Positions 45,609-57,500 of a stretch of 64,000 bases of DNA are shown here, in pieces; position 1 is the stretch's first letter; every line of letters begins with the position of its first letter. The position numbers were made by a program, and so were the translations under genes. Source of the stretch: Nemertoderma westbladi (lineage: Eukaryota; Xenacoelomorpha; Nemertodermatida; Nemertodermatidae); NCBI GenBank assembly GCA_032718475.1, contig JAUCBJ010002659.1:1-64000 (forward strand). The letters run 5' to 3'. The notes under the pieces were generated by a model. That model was not told where the DNA came from, made no database searches, and worked only from the letters and a program-made list of their open reading frames with translations.

Positions 45609-46755
45609 GGGATGATTCTAAATTAGGAAAACACTAGTAAAACAGTAAAACACTAGGAAAACATAGGAAAGAGTACTGTAAAACACACGGAAAACAGTGA
45701 AAATATTGATCAGCAGGGAATTTAACACATGTACTTCTCTGAATTGACAATCCTAAATGTACTCCTCGCATAGCACCCCTTAAGTAATCACCGTAAAACA
45801 TAGGGAAAACACTATAAAAACACTATAAACCTTCCGGAAAACAGTGAAAAAATTGATCAGCATTAAATTTTACCTATATGCTGCAAAAAAATAAATTGAA
45901 AGAGTCTAATACTGCCCAGAAAGCTTGTTGCCAGGCAACCAAAGAACTGTAACCAATCAGCATACGGTGCAGTATCAGTACAGCAGTACTATCCTTGTTT
46001 TACCGGTCAGTCGGTAGAGGCGCAAAGTACCAGTATTGCTGTATTCTGGTAGGCCTATTACCTGATTACAGATTACAGTATTAGTGCTGTAGTGCAGTAG
46101 TGTATTCCAGTATTCAGATATTGCAGTATTGTTAGGGTTAGTTAAAGCTGTAAATATTTCTATATTTAGTAGCTGAGTAGTACCGGTAAGCATTACAGTA
46201 TTAAGACAGCCTGGCAGCCTGGTACAGAGATAGTGCCATAGCCATGGGACATTACAGCATTACACTACTGCACTACAGCACTAATACTGTAATCTGTAAT
46301 CAGGTAATAGGCCTACCAGAATACAGCAATACTGGTACTTTGCGCCTCTACCAACTGACCGGTAAAACAAGGATAGTACTGCTGTACTGATACTGCACCG
46401 TATGCTGATTGGTTACAGTTCTTTGGTTGCCTGGCAACAAGCTTTCTGGGCAGTATTAGACTCTTTCAATTTATTTTTTTGCAGCATATAGGTAAAATTT
46501 AATGCTGATCAATTTTTTCACTGTTTTCCGGAAGGTTTATAGTGTTTTTATAGTGTTTTCCCTATGTTTTACGGTGATTACTTAAGGGGTGCTATGCGAG
46601 GAGTACATTTAGGATTGTCAATTCAGAGAAGTACATGTGTTAAATTTCCTGCTGATCAATATTTTCACTGTTTTCCGGGTGTTTTACAGTACTTTTCTTA
46701 TGTTTTCCTAGTGTTTTACCGTTTTACTAGTGTTTTCCTAATTTAGAACTATCCC
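45609..46755. mobile_element. 1.15-kb near-perfect palindrome (foldback-type element)
   Basis: Arms at about 45609-46105 and 46261-46755 are reverse complements with only scattered differences. The loop is 155 bp. The outer parts carry many AAAACACTAGGAAAACATAG-type words. Both outer edges read GGGAT-gattctaaattagg-like, so the element ends near there. No ORF of note in arms or loop. Confidence 0.9.
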
Positions 46756-47138
46756 GCAGAACGTGTTCACCCTATGCGCGTTTACATATTTATGATATTA
46801 TTCTGTGATCTATGAACTCGAACAATATACTGTACTACTGCAAACTCTTACACGCCTACCCAGTTTCTGTATATCAAACCATCTTCCCTAACGATGGAAA
46901 GGGAAGAAAATATAGTGAGATAGAATATACAATTATTATTCGACAAAGGAAATAGCTTTATAACAGCATCCATAGGCCTACAGAGGAAACATTGCATAAG
47001 CAAGGTTTCCCAAACAGCAATTATTTTTTTACTGCATTATAAAATATAATTCACTTTATTAGAGCAATGTACTTTAGATACAGTAGGTATATGCAGTAGG
47101 CCTAGTATAGGTTTAATCACAATAAGGGTACAATTAAT

Positions 47139-47454
47139 GTGGGGCGAGCCACGAAGTGAGCGAAGCCTTAGCATATGGGTCCCATTATCGAGTTGTCTGT
47201 CGTCGTCGTAAATTTTTGATCGCTAATAACTCGGTCATTCCTTGATGAAATTTAACGAAACGTGGTACTTATGTAGTCCTTCAAAAGTTTAGAAAGAATC
47301 TGAAGTTCGGTAAAAAACGAACGAACGCAACGAGGCAAATGAAGGAGACGAGAATTGTGTTGACTTCTGACTAAGGACAGACAACTCGTTAATGGGGCCC
47401 ATATATGCTAAGGCTTTGCTCACTTCGTGCTGCGCGAAAACCCCACGAACGTGT
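47139..47454. mobile_element. GGGGCGAGCC MITE family, copy 2
   Basis: Left end GTGGGGCGAGCCACGAAGTG, then AGCGAAGCCTTAGCATATGG. The complement of the right end has CACGAAGTGAGCAAAGCCTT followed by AGCATATATGGGCCCC, an inverted end of about 50 bp with a small mismatch loop. Confidence 0.8.
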
Positions 47455-47493
47455 ATTATATTTATAACTTTTTGTTGGGCACAGCTTTTGTAG

Positions 47494-47546
47494 AGTCGGC
47501 AATGAACTGGGATCGAAGTAGTGACCTCCGGGTTGGAAGTCTGTCG
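47494..47546 (-). mobile_element. tRNA-Gly-like SINE head, inverted
   Basis: The complement contains GACAGACTTCCAACCCGGAG and ACTTCGATCCCAG, matching the head at 35146-35212. Confidence 0.45.
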
Positions 47547-47576
47547 CTCTGTATTATTGGTGACACATTAGGCCTA

Positions 47577-48160
47577 CTACTAGGATCGGCATGCTGCATT
47601 GCAGCTGATTATATATATTTTACATATATATTAAGAATGATGTGCCGCCTTGTCGACAAAATTGCGCCGTCACAACTCCCTATCACCCATGACATTTGCT
47701 AGATCATCCGCATCTTCAAGGCCAGAATCCTTTAGGATGCGTCTCAAGAAAGTCATGAGCTGTCTACAAAGCTTATTTACTCCATGAGGCTGCCAAAGCA
47801 CAAGATTATGCACTGGCTGATCCTTACGGCGAACGCAATGTCCTGCAAAGCGGAGGCGATTTTGTTCTAGTGTCAAGCTTGGGGAAACCAATGAGACACC
47901 TCCAATGTTATATAGTGTCTGGTTGGAGATGTGTGCATTGCACTTGACACAGTAAACCCGGTGTAGCATTCTTGTGAATGTGCCATCCAGAGATTTGGTG
48001 TCCTCAGCAGTTAGAGCTCAGCATGGACTCCCATAGAGGAGTACTGGAAGATTATGATGATCTACGGACATGCGCAGAACATAGTCAACCACAATTATGA
48101 ACAAGAATGGCGCAAATGTGTCTCCCTGGAGGACTGCCCATAACACTTCGAGTAAATCTG
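47577..48160 (-). mobile_element. RTE-like LINE copy with internal deletion
   Basis: 3' end CCGATCCTAGTAGTAGG on the - strand, C-terminal coding match at 47670-47969. At about 48048-48055 the match jumps some 450 bp upstream within the ORF, to the region equivalent to 20838 in the long copy. A short AT insertion (about 47610-47635) interrupts the 3' end. Confidence 0.8.
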
Positions 48161-48179
48161 TATGAAGTCGGTCAATTGC

Positions 48180-48257
48180 GACCCGGACAATTCCAACCCA
48201 TTAAAATATCTAATAAAATTTTCATGGATGGGAATTGTCCGGGTCGGAATTGTCCGG
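48180..48257. repeat. Inverted repeat GACCCGGACAATTCC
   Basis: A 15-bp perfect stem (48180-48194 with 48231-48245) around a 36-nt loop, followed at once by another GGAATTGTCCGG. It adjoins the end of the LINE copy. Probably a small MITE. Confidence 0.65.
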
Positions 48258-49331
48258 ATCCAAATAAATAAAAACAATTAATAGAAATTATGGGTAATCA
48301 ATAACAAAAAACTGTGTTCTAGATAATATAATACTTTTTTTCTTAATTGATAGCTAGTATGTTTTAGAACATTTTCAACAAATAGCGAAAACTAGATAGT
48401 ATTATAAAAATTTGGGGGGGGGGGGGGTGTGCCCAAAACACACTAGTACCGATTTCACGCAATTCGAAAAATACTATGCAACTATAAATTACTTAGCAAA
48501 CGTGTCTAGAACGAATAAATATCCAGGACACACCAATATTATGTTGAATAATAAGCAATGAATTATAATAATTTTCACATTCATATTTATTATTATAATA
48601 ATATTTACTTTCATATTCAAGACCACTATAGAGTAAAGTTCTTATAATGAATAACTTAATGATCTTACTTGAATACGAAAAATTAATGGGGGAGGGGGGA
48701 GGGGTGTGTCTTCAAATATATTTACTATTTTAATCTAGAGCAGATTTTTATAAAGATTCCAAATTTGAAAACCGTTTAGCTAGATCTCTCTTATATCTCG
48801 AGGTATGGCTGTCTCCATTTGACTGCTGTCCGTCAATAAAAAGCATTACAGTATTTGTTTAGAAAAATCCCATATGGGTTTTCGTGGTGTGAATTAATTT
48901 CTGATGTAATTATTGAAATTTGGCCTCGTCGTTTCTGAATGGATGCTTCTTAATCACTCCGTCAAAATACCGCCAAAAAACTTCCTGCTGACAGCCAAAC
49001 AGACAATTTGGAAGTCGTCAAATGTTAAAACTGACACTCGAAATTAGTTCTGCCTCCAGGAAATCCATATACTGTAGCTAAACCTTTATCTTGATGGTGT
49101 CCCCTTTTCCTATATTTGCCGGATAGTCAGATAGACCGACAGACATAACTAGATTTCATTAAAAGTGAAAAATGACCTCAGAAATGCAAAGCGCAGAGAA
49201 TACTGTTTGAGTAGGATGTATCGGATCACCTTACGTATATTACAGTAGTAAGTTAAGTAAGATAAAAGGTGGAGTTTGATAAACTATACTTTAGAGATAC
49301 AATTAATAGAGACCTGCATTCCTATTATTAT
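48258..49331. other. Intergenic stretch, no gene
   Basis: Contains a 14-G tract (48414-48427) and a G-rich AGGGGGGAGGGG stretch near 48690-48706, each followed by GTGT. These may be the two ends of a MITE related to 44736-45486, but clear inverted ends were not found. Confidence 0.35.
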
Positions 49332-49617
49332 GTGGGGCGAGCCATGCAGTAAAGGCGAGCCTTAGCGCATAATTATAATTAGTAAATAGAGCAAAAATTT
49401 ATGACCGTCTGTCTGTCCGTCTGTAATGAAAAATTCATTCGTAAATAACTTTTGAAGATTTTAGCTATTTTCAACCAAATTTAGTATGGGCATACTAGAG
49501 AAAAAGTTCCAATATTTTTGAAAGTTACGGGCAAATACCTCTCGAACGTTTGGCTCCAGATCAAATCGAACTTGATTCGAACTTGCTCAAGTTCGCGGGC
49601 TGCGCGACGCCCCTCGA
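49332..49617. mobile_element. GGGGCGAGCC MITE family, copy 3
   Basis: Begins GTGGGGCGAGCCATG and ends GGGCTGCGCGACGCCCC. The interior carries GACCGTCTGTCTGTCCGTC. It is more diverged than copies 1 and 2. Confidence 0.6.
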
Positions 49618-50246
49618 AAAGGTTGTATTATGTAGAGGAAACCACACCCACCCATTGTAATGTTCATGAATGTTTTGTATAAATTCAACCAATCATATGT
49701 GGGAATGAGTTTGCATCCAAAAGAACCACCCGCCTACTGGCTTAAGGTATTTGACCTACAGTAATTCATAAACACACCCTGAAATAATTATGTATTGTTG
49801 CGTGGAGCGAGTCAAAACTGCGAGACTTAAGCGAACTGTTATAATTATATTATATTTATATATTATTTTATATTATTATTTATATATACACTTTTGGGTT
49901 TGAAATAAATAAAAATTTACCTACAGTACACAAAATATCTCAAAAAATCTTTGCTCCGCATTTTTTTGAACCTTTCAGCTTTCAATTTAACTTAAGCTTT
50001 TAAACCAATGTACAGTATAACCAAATCGCAATTCACAGACAGATTAAAAATTTTTAATATTACAGTACAGTACTCTGGTATTTAAAAAAAGGAGATACGA
50101 CAGAACCTGCTACCTACTGCCAAATTGTCATTACATCTCCTTTCGCGATAATTTTTGAAAATTTACTCTTAGTATAGATTTTGATAAACATTATATTTTA
50201 TTTCATAAACAAATAAAATTGTTTTCCTAAGAGGGTTTCTCTACAG

Positions 50247-50470
50247 AATTGATCCCATCACTTTTGCCACTGAATCTTGGCGCTTTGTAGAAACTGCAGT
50301 GGCCTTTTTAGATTTAAGCAAAGCGTTTAATAGTATTGAACATTACAGACTCTTACATAAGCCCACTGGTCTAGGTTTTAGAGTTCTAGGAACTTTAGAA
50401 GTCTTCTGTGTGCAGAATTTATTTATTCAGCAATGTCCGTACTGCCGTAGCGCCGAAGGACACTCCTAAC
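50247..50470 (+). mobile_element. LINE reverse transcriptase fragment (CR1/Jockey-like)
   Basis: The + frame reads VAFLDLSKAFNSIEHYRLLH followed by GLGFRVLGTLEVF, the RT block around the first catalytic Asp. It is cut on both sides and has no further RT motif. Confidence 0.7.
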
Positions 50471-50823
50471 AAATTTCAGATGAATCTGATGGTTGTTTCT
50501 ATAATATTACAGTTCATCTACTTTTACGTTTCTGTTAAACCTTCTGGAAACCTTTTTAGTCAGAAAAACAAACAATTCCTGTTTATTTGATGTGTCACGT
50601 AAGAACTCAGACAAGTTTATTGGTAACTAATTTTTGCCCTCAACCTTTCTTTGAATTCCTTTCCCGCGCTTTTCTCTTGTAATTTCTTTTATATTACCTG
50701 AAAAATTGAAGTGGAAAGTACCATATTCTACACAGTTTTCAATATTATGTAAAGAAAAGTGCCCTTTCATGATCCCTATTATCATTGATTAGATATCACT
50801 TCACTGCCAATAGTGAAGTAAGG

Positions 50824-51360
50824 GAAAGGCATGGGCAGCCTTGAATAGGCTTTCCAGGATTTGGAAGTCACCTAGAATTAATCGCAAACTTAAGGTCCGA
50901 TTATTTAGAGCAGCAGTAGTTCCAGTACTCCTCTACGGGAGTCCATGCTGGGCTCTAACTGCTGAGGACACCAAATCTCTGGATGGCACATTCACAAGAA
51001 TGCTACGCCGGGTACATTGTGTCAAGTACAATGCACACATCTCCAACCAGACACTATATAACATTGGAGGTGTCTCATTGGTTCCCCCAAGCTTGACACT
51101 AGAACAAAATCGCCTCCGCTTTGCAGGACATTGCTTTCGCCGTGAGGACCAGCCAGTGCATAATCTTGTACTTTGGCAGCCTCATGGAGTGAATAAGCAT
51201 GGTGGACAGCCCATGACTTTCTTGAGACGCATCTTAAAGGACACTGGCCTTAAAGATGCGGATGATCTAGCAAATGTCATGTGTGATAGGGAGTTGTGGC
51301 GGTGCAATTTTGTTGACAAGCCGGCAATGCAGCATGCCGATCCTAGTAGTAGTAGTAGTA
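50824..51360 (+). mobile_element. RTE-like LINE, 5'-truncated copy with (TAG)n tail
   Basis: The best-preserved 3' end of the family. 175 in-frame codons (ORF 50841-51368) from [20 protein letters not shown] to [19 protein letters not shown], then GATCCTAGTAGTAGTAGTAG. The (TAG)n tail at 51346-51361 is the hallmark used to define the other copies' ends. Confidence 0.88.
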
Positions 51361-51564
51361 GCCAATAGTACTGAAACACGTTAATTTGCCGACTGTTACC
51401 AGTTTTACTCATATAAGGAGAAATTTTGCTCACTTACTGTACGTTGGGGTTATGAAAAATGAATGAATATGAATGAAAAAATGAAAATGAAAATGAAAAA
51501 TGTCAGCAAGTTCTAAATTGGTAAAATTCTGAATCTAGTATAAACTGAACCCTCACTCTCCTCT

Positions 51565-51585
51565 CCCCCCCCCCCCCCCCCCCCC
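51565..51585. repeat. Oligo(dC) tract
   Basis: 21 consecutive C in a CT-rich flank. Confidence 0.85.
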
Positions 51586-52080
51586 AAGTTACTCTCCCCC
51601 ATGTCCACAACACCCCCACACTCCACTATTTCCAGCATCTGGATACTAGCACTACTAGCTATGCTATTGCTATAGTATCCAGTGCAATGTTTTTTTAAAT
51701 GTTAGTATGTTAGTTATATCATTTACTTTATGTATGTGCATTGTACATATTTTATGGAAGTAATGGAAAGGAAATTAAAAATAAATTGAAATTGAAATTG
51801 AAATAGTATAAAATTTATACAGACCACTGTAATTTGAGCCAAGCAATTGTTACTAATGTTCGCTTCTGCTTAACTCAATAATAAAGAACGTTAGGGGGAA
51901 TTATAGATTATTCGTACGTATTCTCCAAATATAAGCATCCATTAAATATGTTACCAAACAACAATTATATAACAGTATAAAATACACGGTGCCGGCATTT
52001 AATCAACGGTCAGATGTTTGCCGTTACAACAATGAGAGTTTTAGAGTCAGTACCGAGAGCAAAAGGAGTACAGGAGTACG

Positions 52081-52165
52081 AGAGTGAGTACCGAGAGTGA
52101 GTACCGAGAGTGAGTACCGAGAGTGAGTACCGAGAGTGAGTACCGAGAGTGAGTACCGAGAGTGC
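52081..52165. repeat. 13-bp minisatellite
   Basis: About six and a half perfect copies of GAGTGAGTACCGA, with diverged words just upstream. The period is not a multiple of 3, so all frames are read in turn and the ORFs crossing it are not genes. Confidence 0.92.
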
Positions 52166-52892
52166 TGGAGAGTAGGAGAGGTAATTGACTGCTCGATAGC
52201 CCTCTTGCCGCTGATGGTCTCGGGCAGAAGTGAGAATGAATGATTTGTCGCATTGCGGCATATTCACATGTAAACAAGGCCTCAAGAAATCGTAAAGTGA
52301 AAATTGTGCTGATTGGCCGGGAAATTTACATGGAGGCTACTGGACAAAGAAAAATACTGTCCAATGGCTGGTGATTTCGTCACTATAGCTCTGCACCAAA
52401 ATAAACGCTAGAGGCCGTAAGTTTTATAAGTTCTCAAATCTCTCGAGATAATGCGAGTTTTAGAGTAGTTCGCGTATTGCACAAAAATGACACATTTTTG
52501 CCGCAAAAGGTTTAACAATCAGCGCTATCGAACTTCTCCTTAGTGAACTTAACTGAACCACCCCCCTAGTGCCGTGCCATTTATTTGATACGCAATAATT
52601 TTTATTGTCCGTTTAAATCCTTTTTTTGTCCTTTTTTTTATTTTTTATGTCCTCCAAAAATCGAATGTTATAGGTTCCATGCTACCCAGCTACCGGTTTC
52701 TCTACTGCTGTTCTCTCAGGCTATCAGTACTGGTATTAGTATATAGCACTATTTTGCTGTATTGTATGTACAGATGTAGGTATAAAGCAGGCATTTCTGT
52801 ATTTTAGTACCGGTTCCGGCACCGGTACTGCTGTAGGCCTACTGTGTAGCCTACCATTTAAATACGGTACTGGTAGGTCTACCGGCTGACCG

Positions 52893-53425
52893 GTTGTTTT
52901 GGTTAGAAAGGCCCGCCTCTGTAACCTGCTCCTTTCCTTCATTTTGTAAAGTGACTGTTTATTGTTTTGGTTAGAAAACCCCGCCTCTGTAACCTGCCCC
53001 TTTCCCTCAATTAATTAAGTGATCGTTTATTGTTTTGGTTAGGAAATCCCGCCTCTGTAACCTGCTCCTTTCTCTCAATTGGTAATGTTATCGTTTATTG
53101 TTTTGGTTAGAAAATCCCGTCTCTGTAACCTGCTCCTTTCCCTGATTTGGTAAAGTGACTGTTTATTGTTTTGGTTAGAAAATCCCGCATCTGTAACCTG
53201 CTCCTTTCTCTCAATTGGTAATGTTATCGTTTATTGTTTTGGTTAGAAAATCCCGTCTCTGTAACCTGCTCCTTTCCCTCAATTAGTTAAATGATCGTTT
53301 ATTGTTTTGGTTAGAAAATCCCGCCTCTGTAACCTGCTCCTTTCCCTGATTTGGTAAAGTGACTGTTTATTGTTTTGGTTAGATAATCCGGCCTTAACCT
53401 GCTCATCCTTTCCATCAATTGGTAA
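52893..53425 (+). repeat. 68-bp minisatellite, eight copies
   Basis: Units begin TTTATTGTTTTGGTTAGAAA, contain TCTGTAACCTGCTCCTTTCC and end in one of a few alternative tails (AATTGGTAATGTTATCG, GATTTGGTAAAGTGACTG, AATTAGTTAAATGATCG). Starts at 52958 and 53026 give the 68-bp period. The first copy is partial. Single relatives lie at 23987-24055 and, inverted, 36862-36918. Confidence 0.92.
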
Positions 53426-54373
53426 TTGTTTTTTGGCTATAAAATGAGTGTTTTGCTACGTCATGTGGTAATCGATTATCGACAACAACCACAAACTATT
53501 AAATTTAGAGTCTTTTACCACAGGCGCATATGGAAATCTATCTCATAGTCTATAAATCATGGAATCATGGAATGTTTTGGCACAGGCATAGTGAAATCAA
53601 CTGTCTGACAGTCCAGAAATCAGCAGTCTGACAGTTTGAAGAAATACATACATAAAAAGTCATTAAAAGGACAATAAAAGTCATTAAAAGGACAACAAAA
53701 GTCATTATGCACAATTCGTAAAAAAGGAGGAGAAAAAAAGTCAAATAAAAGGACATAAAAAATCACTGCCTATTTGATATTTGATTTTAATTTAATTTAA
53801 TTAAAGAGTGTATAACTAAAACTAAACTAAAAACCAGATACGTACAGACGTACGCACACCCCGACATACAGACATACGTGTACGTACGACATACGGCCTG
53901 ACGGGGAAAAGTTTAACCCCCTACTGCACTACAGCACTAAGCTTACCGGTCAGCCGGCAGCTGGTAGTTCAGTTGTAGAACCTTTCAGCCTTTCCAGCTT
54001 TCTGCATTCTGCCTTTATCCAACCACAAACAACAACTTGATTTCTACTCTACATAGGCCTACTGGTGCGGTACCAGCATCAGACAGTCAGAGGGTCAGAG
54101 CATCTGAGCATACCGGTAGGCGGTAGCAGGCCTACCATTAACAGATTAATGTAGGCCTAATGCTGTAGGTAATGCAGTAATGTAACCAACCACGATTTAA
54201 ACACTCATCTACATTATTTATTGGTTAGCTACCGGCAGACCGGTATCTGATTATGCCAGTCAGCCAGTATGCTTACCTATCTGCCTATTACTGTATTACA
54301 GTATTACAGTCAGACAGTCCTACCGGTACTGCGGTAGGCCTACTTGATACGGTATATACCTATAAAATTGAGA
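53426..54373. other. Region upstream of ABCA gene 3
   Basis: AT-rich with many TACCGGTA and TAGGCCTAC words. No counterpart of the gene 1 N-terminal extension was seen here. No promoter element could be called. Confidence 0.45.
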
Positions 54374-54559
54374 ATGATGGAGTGGATTTTCCAACTCCGA
54401 TTATTGATGTGGAAGAATTTCTTACTCCAACGCCGAAAACCTGTTGTAACTTTATTTGAAGTGTTGTTGCCGATTCTATTCGCTGCTCTTCTAGTTGTTA
54501 TTCGCGGAACAGTTAAGCACACCTACTACCCGGATGGCACAAATTACACGGTGTTCGAT
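54374..54559 (+). CDS. ABCA gene 3 exon 1 (first membrane helix)
   Basis: 62 codons from ATGATGGAGTGG to GAT|gtaagt. An in-frame TAG lies 39 nt upstream. The second ATG (54377) has G at +4. Confidence 0.85.
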
Positions 54560-57500
54560 GTAAGTTTGAAGTTATCTATGGACAGATGGAATACAGAATA
54601 CCTACCTGCCTACCGGTATATACTGCTGTAGGCCTACTGATATATCCCGACTGCCAGATATGGTCAGCATATCAGTCGGTTCGGTACCGGTACTGTACGT
54701 TATGCCTACCTCACTACAGCACTAGGCATAGGCAGCTAGGATTATACAGCATAAGCCTCAGGTTTCTGGATTTGAATTTTACTGTTTTATGGGATTTGGT
54801 ATTTCAAAATTTTAATTACTGAATTAGGCCTACCGGTAAATACGGAAATAATTTTAAAAGTAGTACTGTTGTAGGTAGGCAAGGTAGGGCAGCAGGGGCC
54901 TATTGCAGTATTGCGCAGTTGCGTGTTGTGGCCGTACTGTAGGCGTGAGTTAGTGCAATTCTCCCCTGCTACACATTCCATTTCAATGTGATCTCTTCCT
55001 GCTCTTACGTCGTAGGTAAAAATATAATTTTCACTCCCCTAATAATTTAAACGTTTCATTGCTGTTTTCTTCGTTTACTTCATATATCTCTGTACCGGTA
55101 GCGGTAGGCCTACCTGTATACTGGTATATGTTTTTATTATATTCGCTTTATTATTTTAGCTGAATACCTTCCCACCCCCGGGCCTCAGTCCTGCTCTGGG
55201 AGGCCTCTGGGAGATTTCCTATAACCCCAATAATGCTGACACTAACACAATCATGAATGAAGTCGCAGCAAGTCTTGGAGTCACATGTGAGTTATATAGA
55301 TATCGATAGGTTTAGGTATCATTTATTGAGTGATTGATATATTTATTTATATATATGACAAAATAATAAATATACAATAATATGTAATTTGTAATATGAT
55401 AATAATATAATACAATAAAATAATAATATGACAAAATCTTTTTGGAATAGTCATAAATTGGAAGTTGTAACTCGCCGCGCACCAACCTTAAAGAATATCC
55501 TTGCGCCATCCAGACTGAGGTGTACAAGGGAACCTTCATCCAGTGATTTTCTAGGAGTTCATAAATGTGACAGAGCGGCATGTGTCCCCTGTAAAGTATT
55601 ATTACCTTTAAAATATGTCAGCTCAACAACTAACAAAAGCCACAGGGTCTATATAAAGAATGATTTATCTTGCAATGCTAAAAATGTTATTTATGTGGTG
55701 ACTTGCCTTAAATGTAACTTATTTGGTATCGGTTCAACAGAGGACTTAAAGCCTAGGATAGCCAACTACAAGACAAAGATAATTAATGACAAACCATCGA
55801 CTGCCATTGACAGACATTTTACTACCTCGGGTCATTCTTACAATGCACACTTCAGAATTACACCATTTGATTGTCTACCGACCTCAGCAAACAAAAAACT
55901 GAACTGACAAAAACTCAAAATTAAAGAGGGAGAATGGCAGTGCCGGTTGGAAAATTTACAACCGATGGGTTTGAATGTTCTCAACGAGGCGGTGATCAAT
56001 AAGTTTGGACTGATGTTTTCAATCCTTAAGAATTATAAAGATTAAAGATTCACAGATTTAACAAACTCATTAGTTGCTAGGGTAGTATTATTATTTGTAG
56101 TGCAATAATTCTAGAATATCGTTTATTTGAAAAAGATAGAGAGAGCTATCGAAAGCTAATATTAAAAAAATTAATTTTTAGTGATTGATCATATAAGTTG
56201 TCACTTTTTGAATTCTTAAAATATTATTATATATCAGTATATATATGTTACCAAAGGAACTACCACTGCGAATAACAACTGTCAGTTAAAGAAAGCTATA
56301 TTATATTTCGGCCCATTACGGGTCTTTATCAAATACCGAAATGCTCTCACTCACATACAGCACAAAATCAATCAGTCTAGTAGAATTTGAATTTACCGCC
56401 AATAAAACTTACAAACCAAAGAATACAGTAGGGCCTAAACCGTACACATACTACTACAATTTATTAATCAGTTCGAATTCAAATTTATTTAATTTAACAA
56501 TTTGTCATAATCTAACCAATATTTATGAATAACTAATTTAAATTAAATAGCGCTACCGGTACTTTGTCACAATAGTAATGTAGATATGTCAATAAATTTA
56601 ATAGCACCAAATCATAATTAAATTAGCAAACTAATTATTTCAGAATTTTAGAACTGTGGTCTATTATAAATACCGGAGTGAAGTGGAAATACTGGGGTGA
56701 AGAGGGGTTTTTCAGGAAAAAGTTCAATTTTGCTATAACTTTTTATAAAATTAAATTCTATCAATTTTTTAACATTTCAAAATATACTTGAATTATATAA
56801 CCAAGAAAAATTAGAATACACGGAGTACACGGAGGCAATGTAATTTCAAGATGCATATAAAATATATATCAAAGATACCAAAAATGACAAAAAAAGAATT
56901 CTGAAAATTTCCTCTGGTGTGGAAATTTGTTTATTGTAGCACTTGTACCTAACATTTTCTATATGTCACATACATAAACTTCATATTATCCAATTCTTGC
57001 GTTTGTGGCTATATTATTTATTACTAAAATTGAAATATTTGTGACTTGGGGCGAAGTGGGACATTTTTTGGGGCGAAGTGGGATAACACGCTTTATGGAT
57101 TTTTAGTGGAAGAATTAAAATTTAAGAAACATCTGCGAAACACAATTCAATATTCTTCAGCAAATTAGACAGGGAAGTATATTCTGATATTTAGTACCGT
57201 ACTGCAGTATTATACCTTCACTTTAGGCCTGTTAGTAATATTGTACTAACACTATCGCACTGGTACATACAGATCTAACTGACACTTTTGATTAACACTG
57301 ATGTGTCTTATAGTATCGGTACTATTAGGGTATGCCAATTATTATTCACCATATTATTGTGGTGAATAATTAAGCCTAGATAATGGTACGAAAATATAAA
57401 TATATATAATAAAAATAACTATACTGAGGAGGCTGTTGCCGCTAAGATTGGGGGTCTAACGTTTAAAGAAATAGAAGAATAACATGGGATCCCAAAGACA

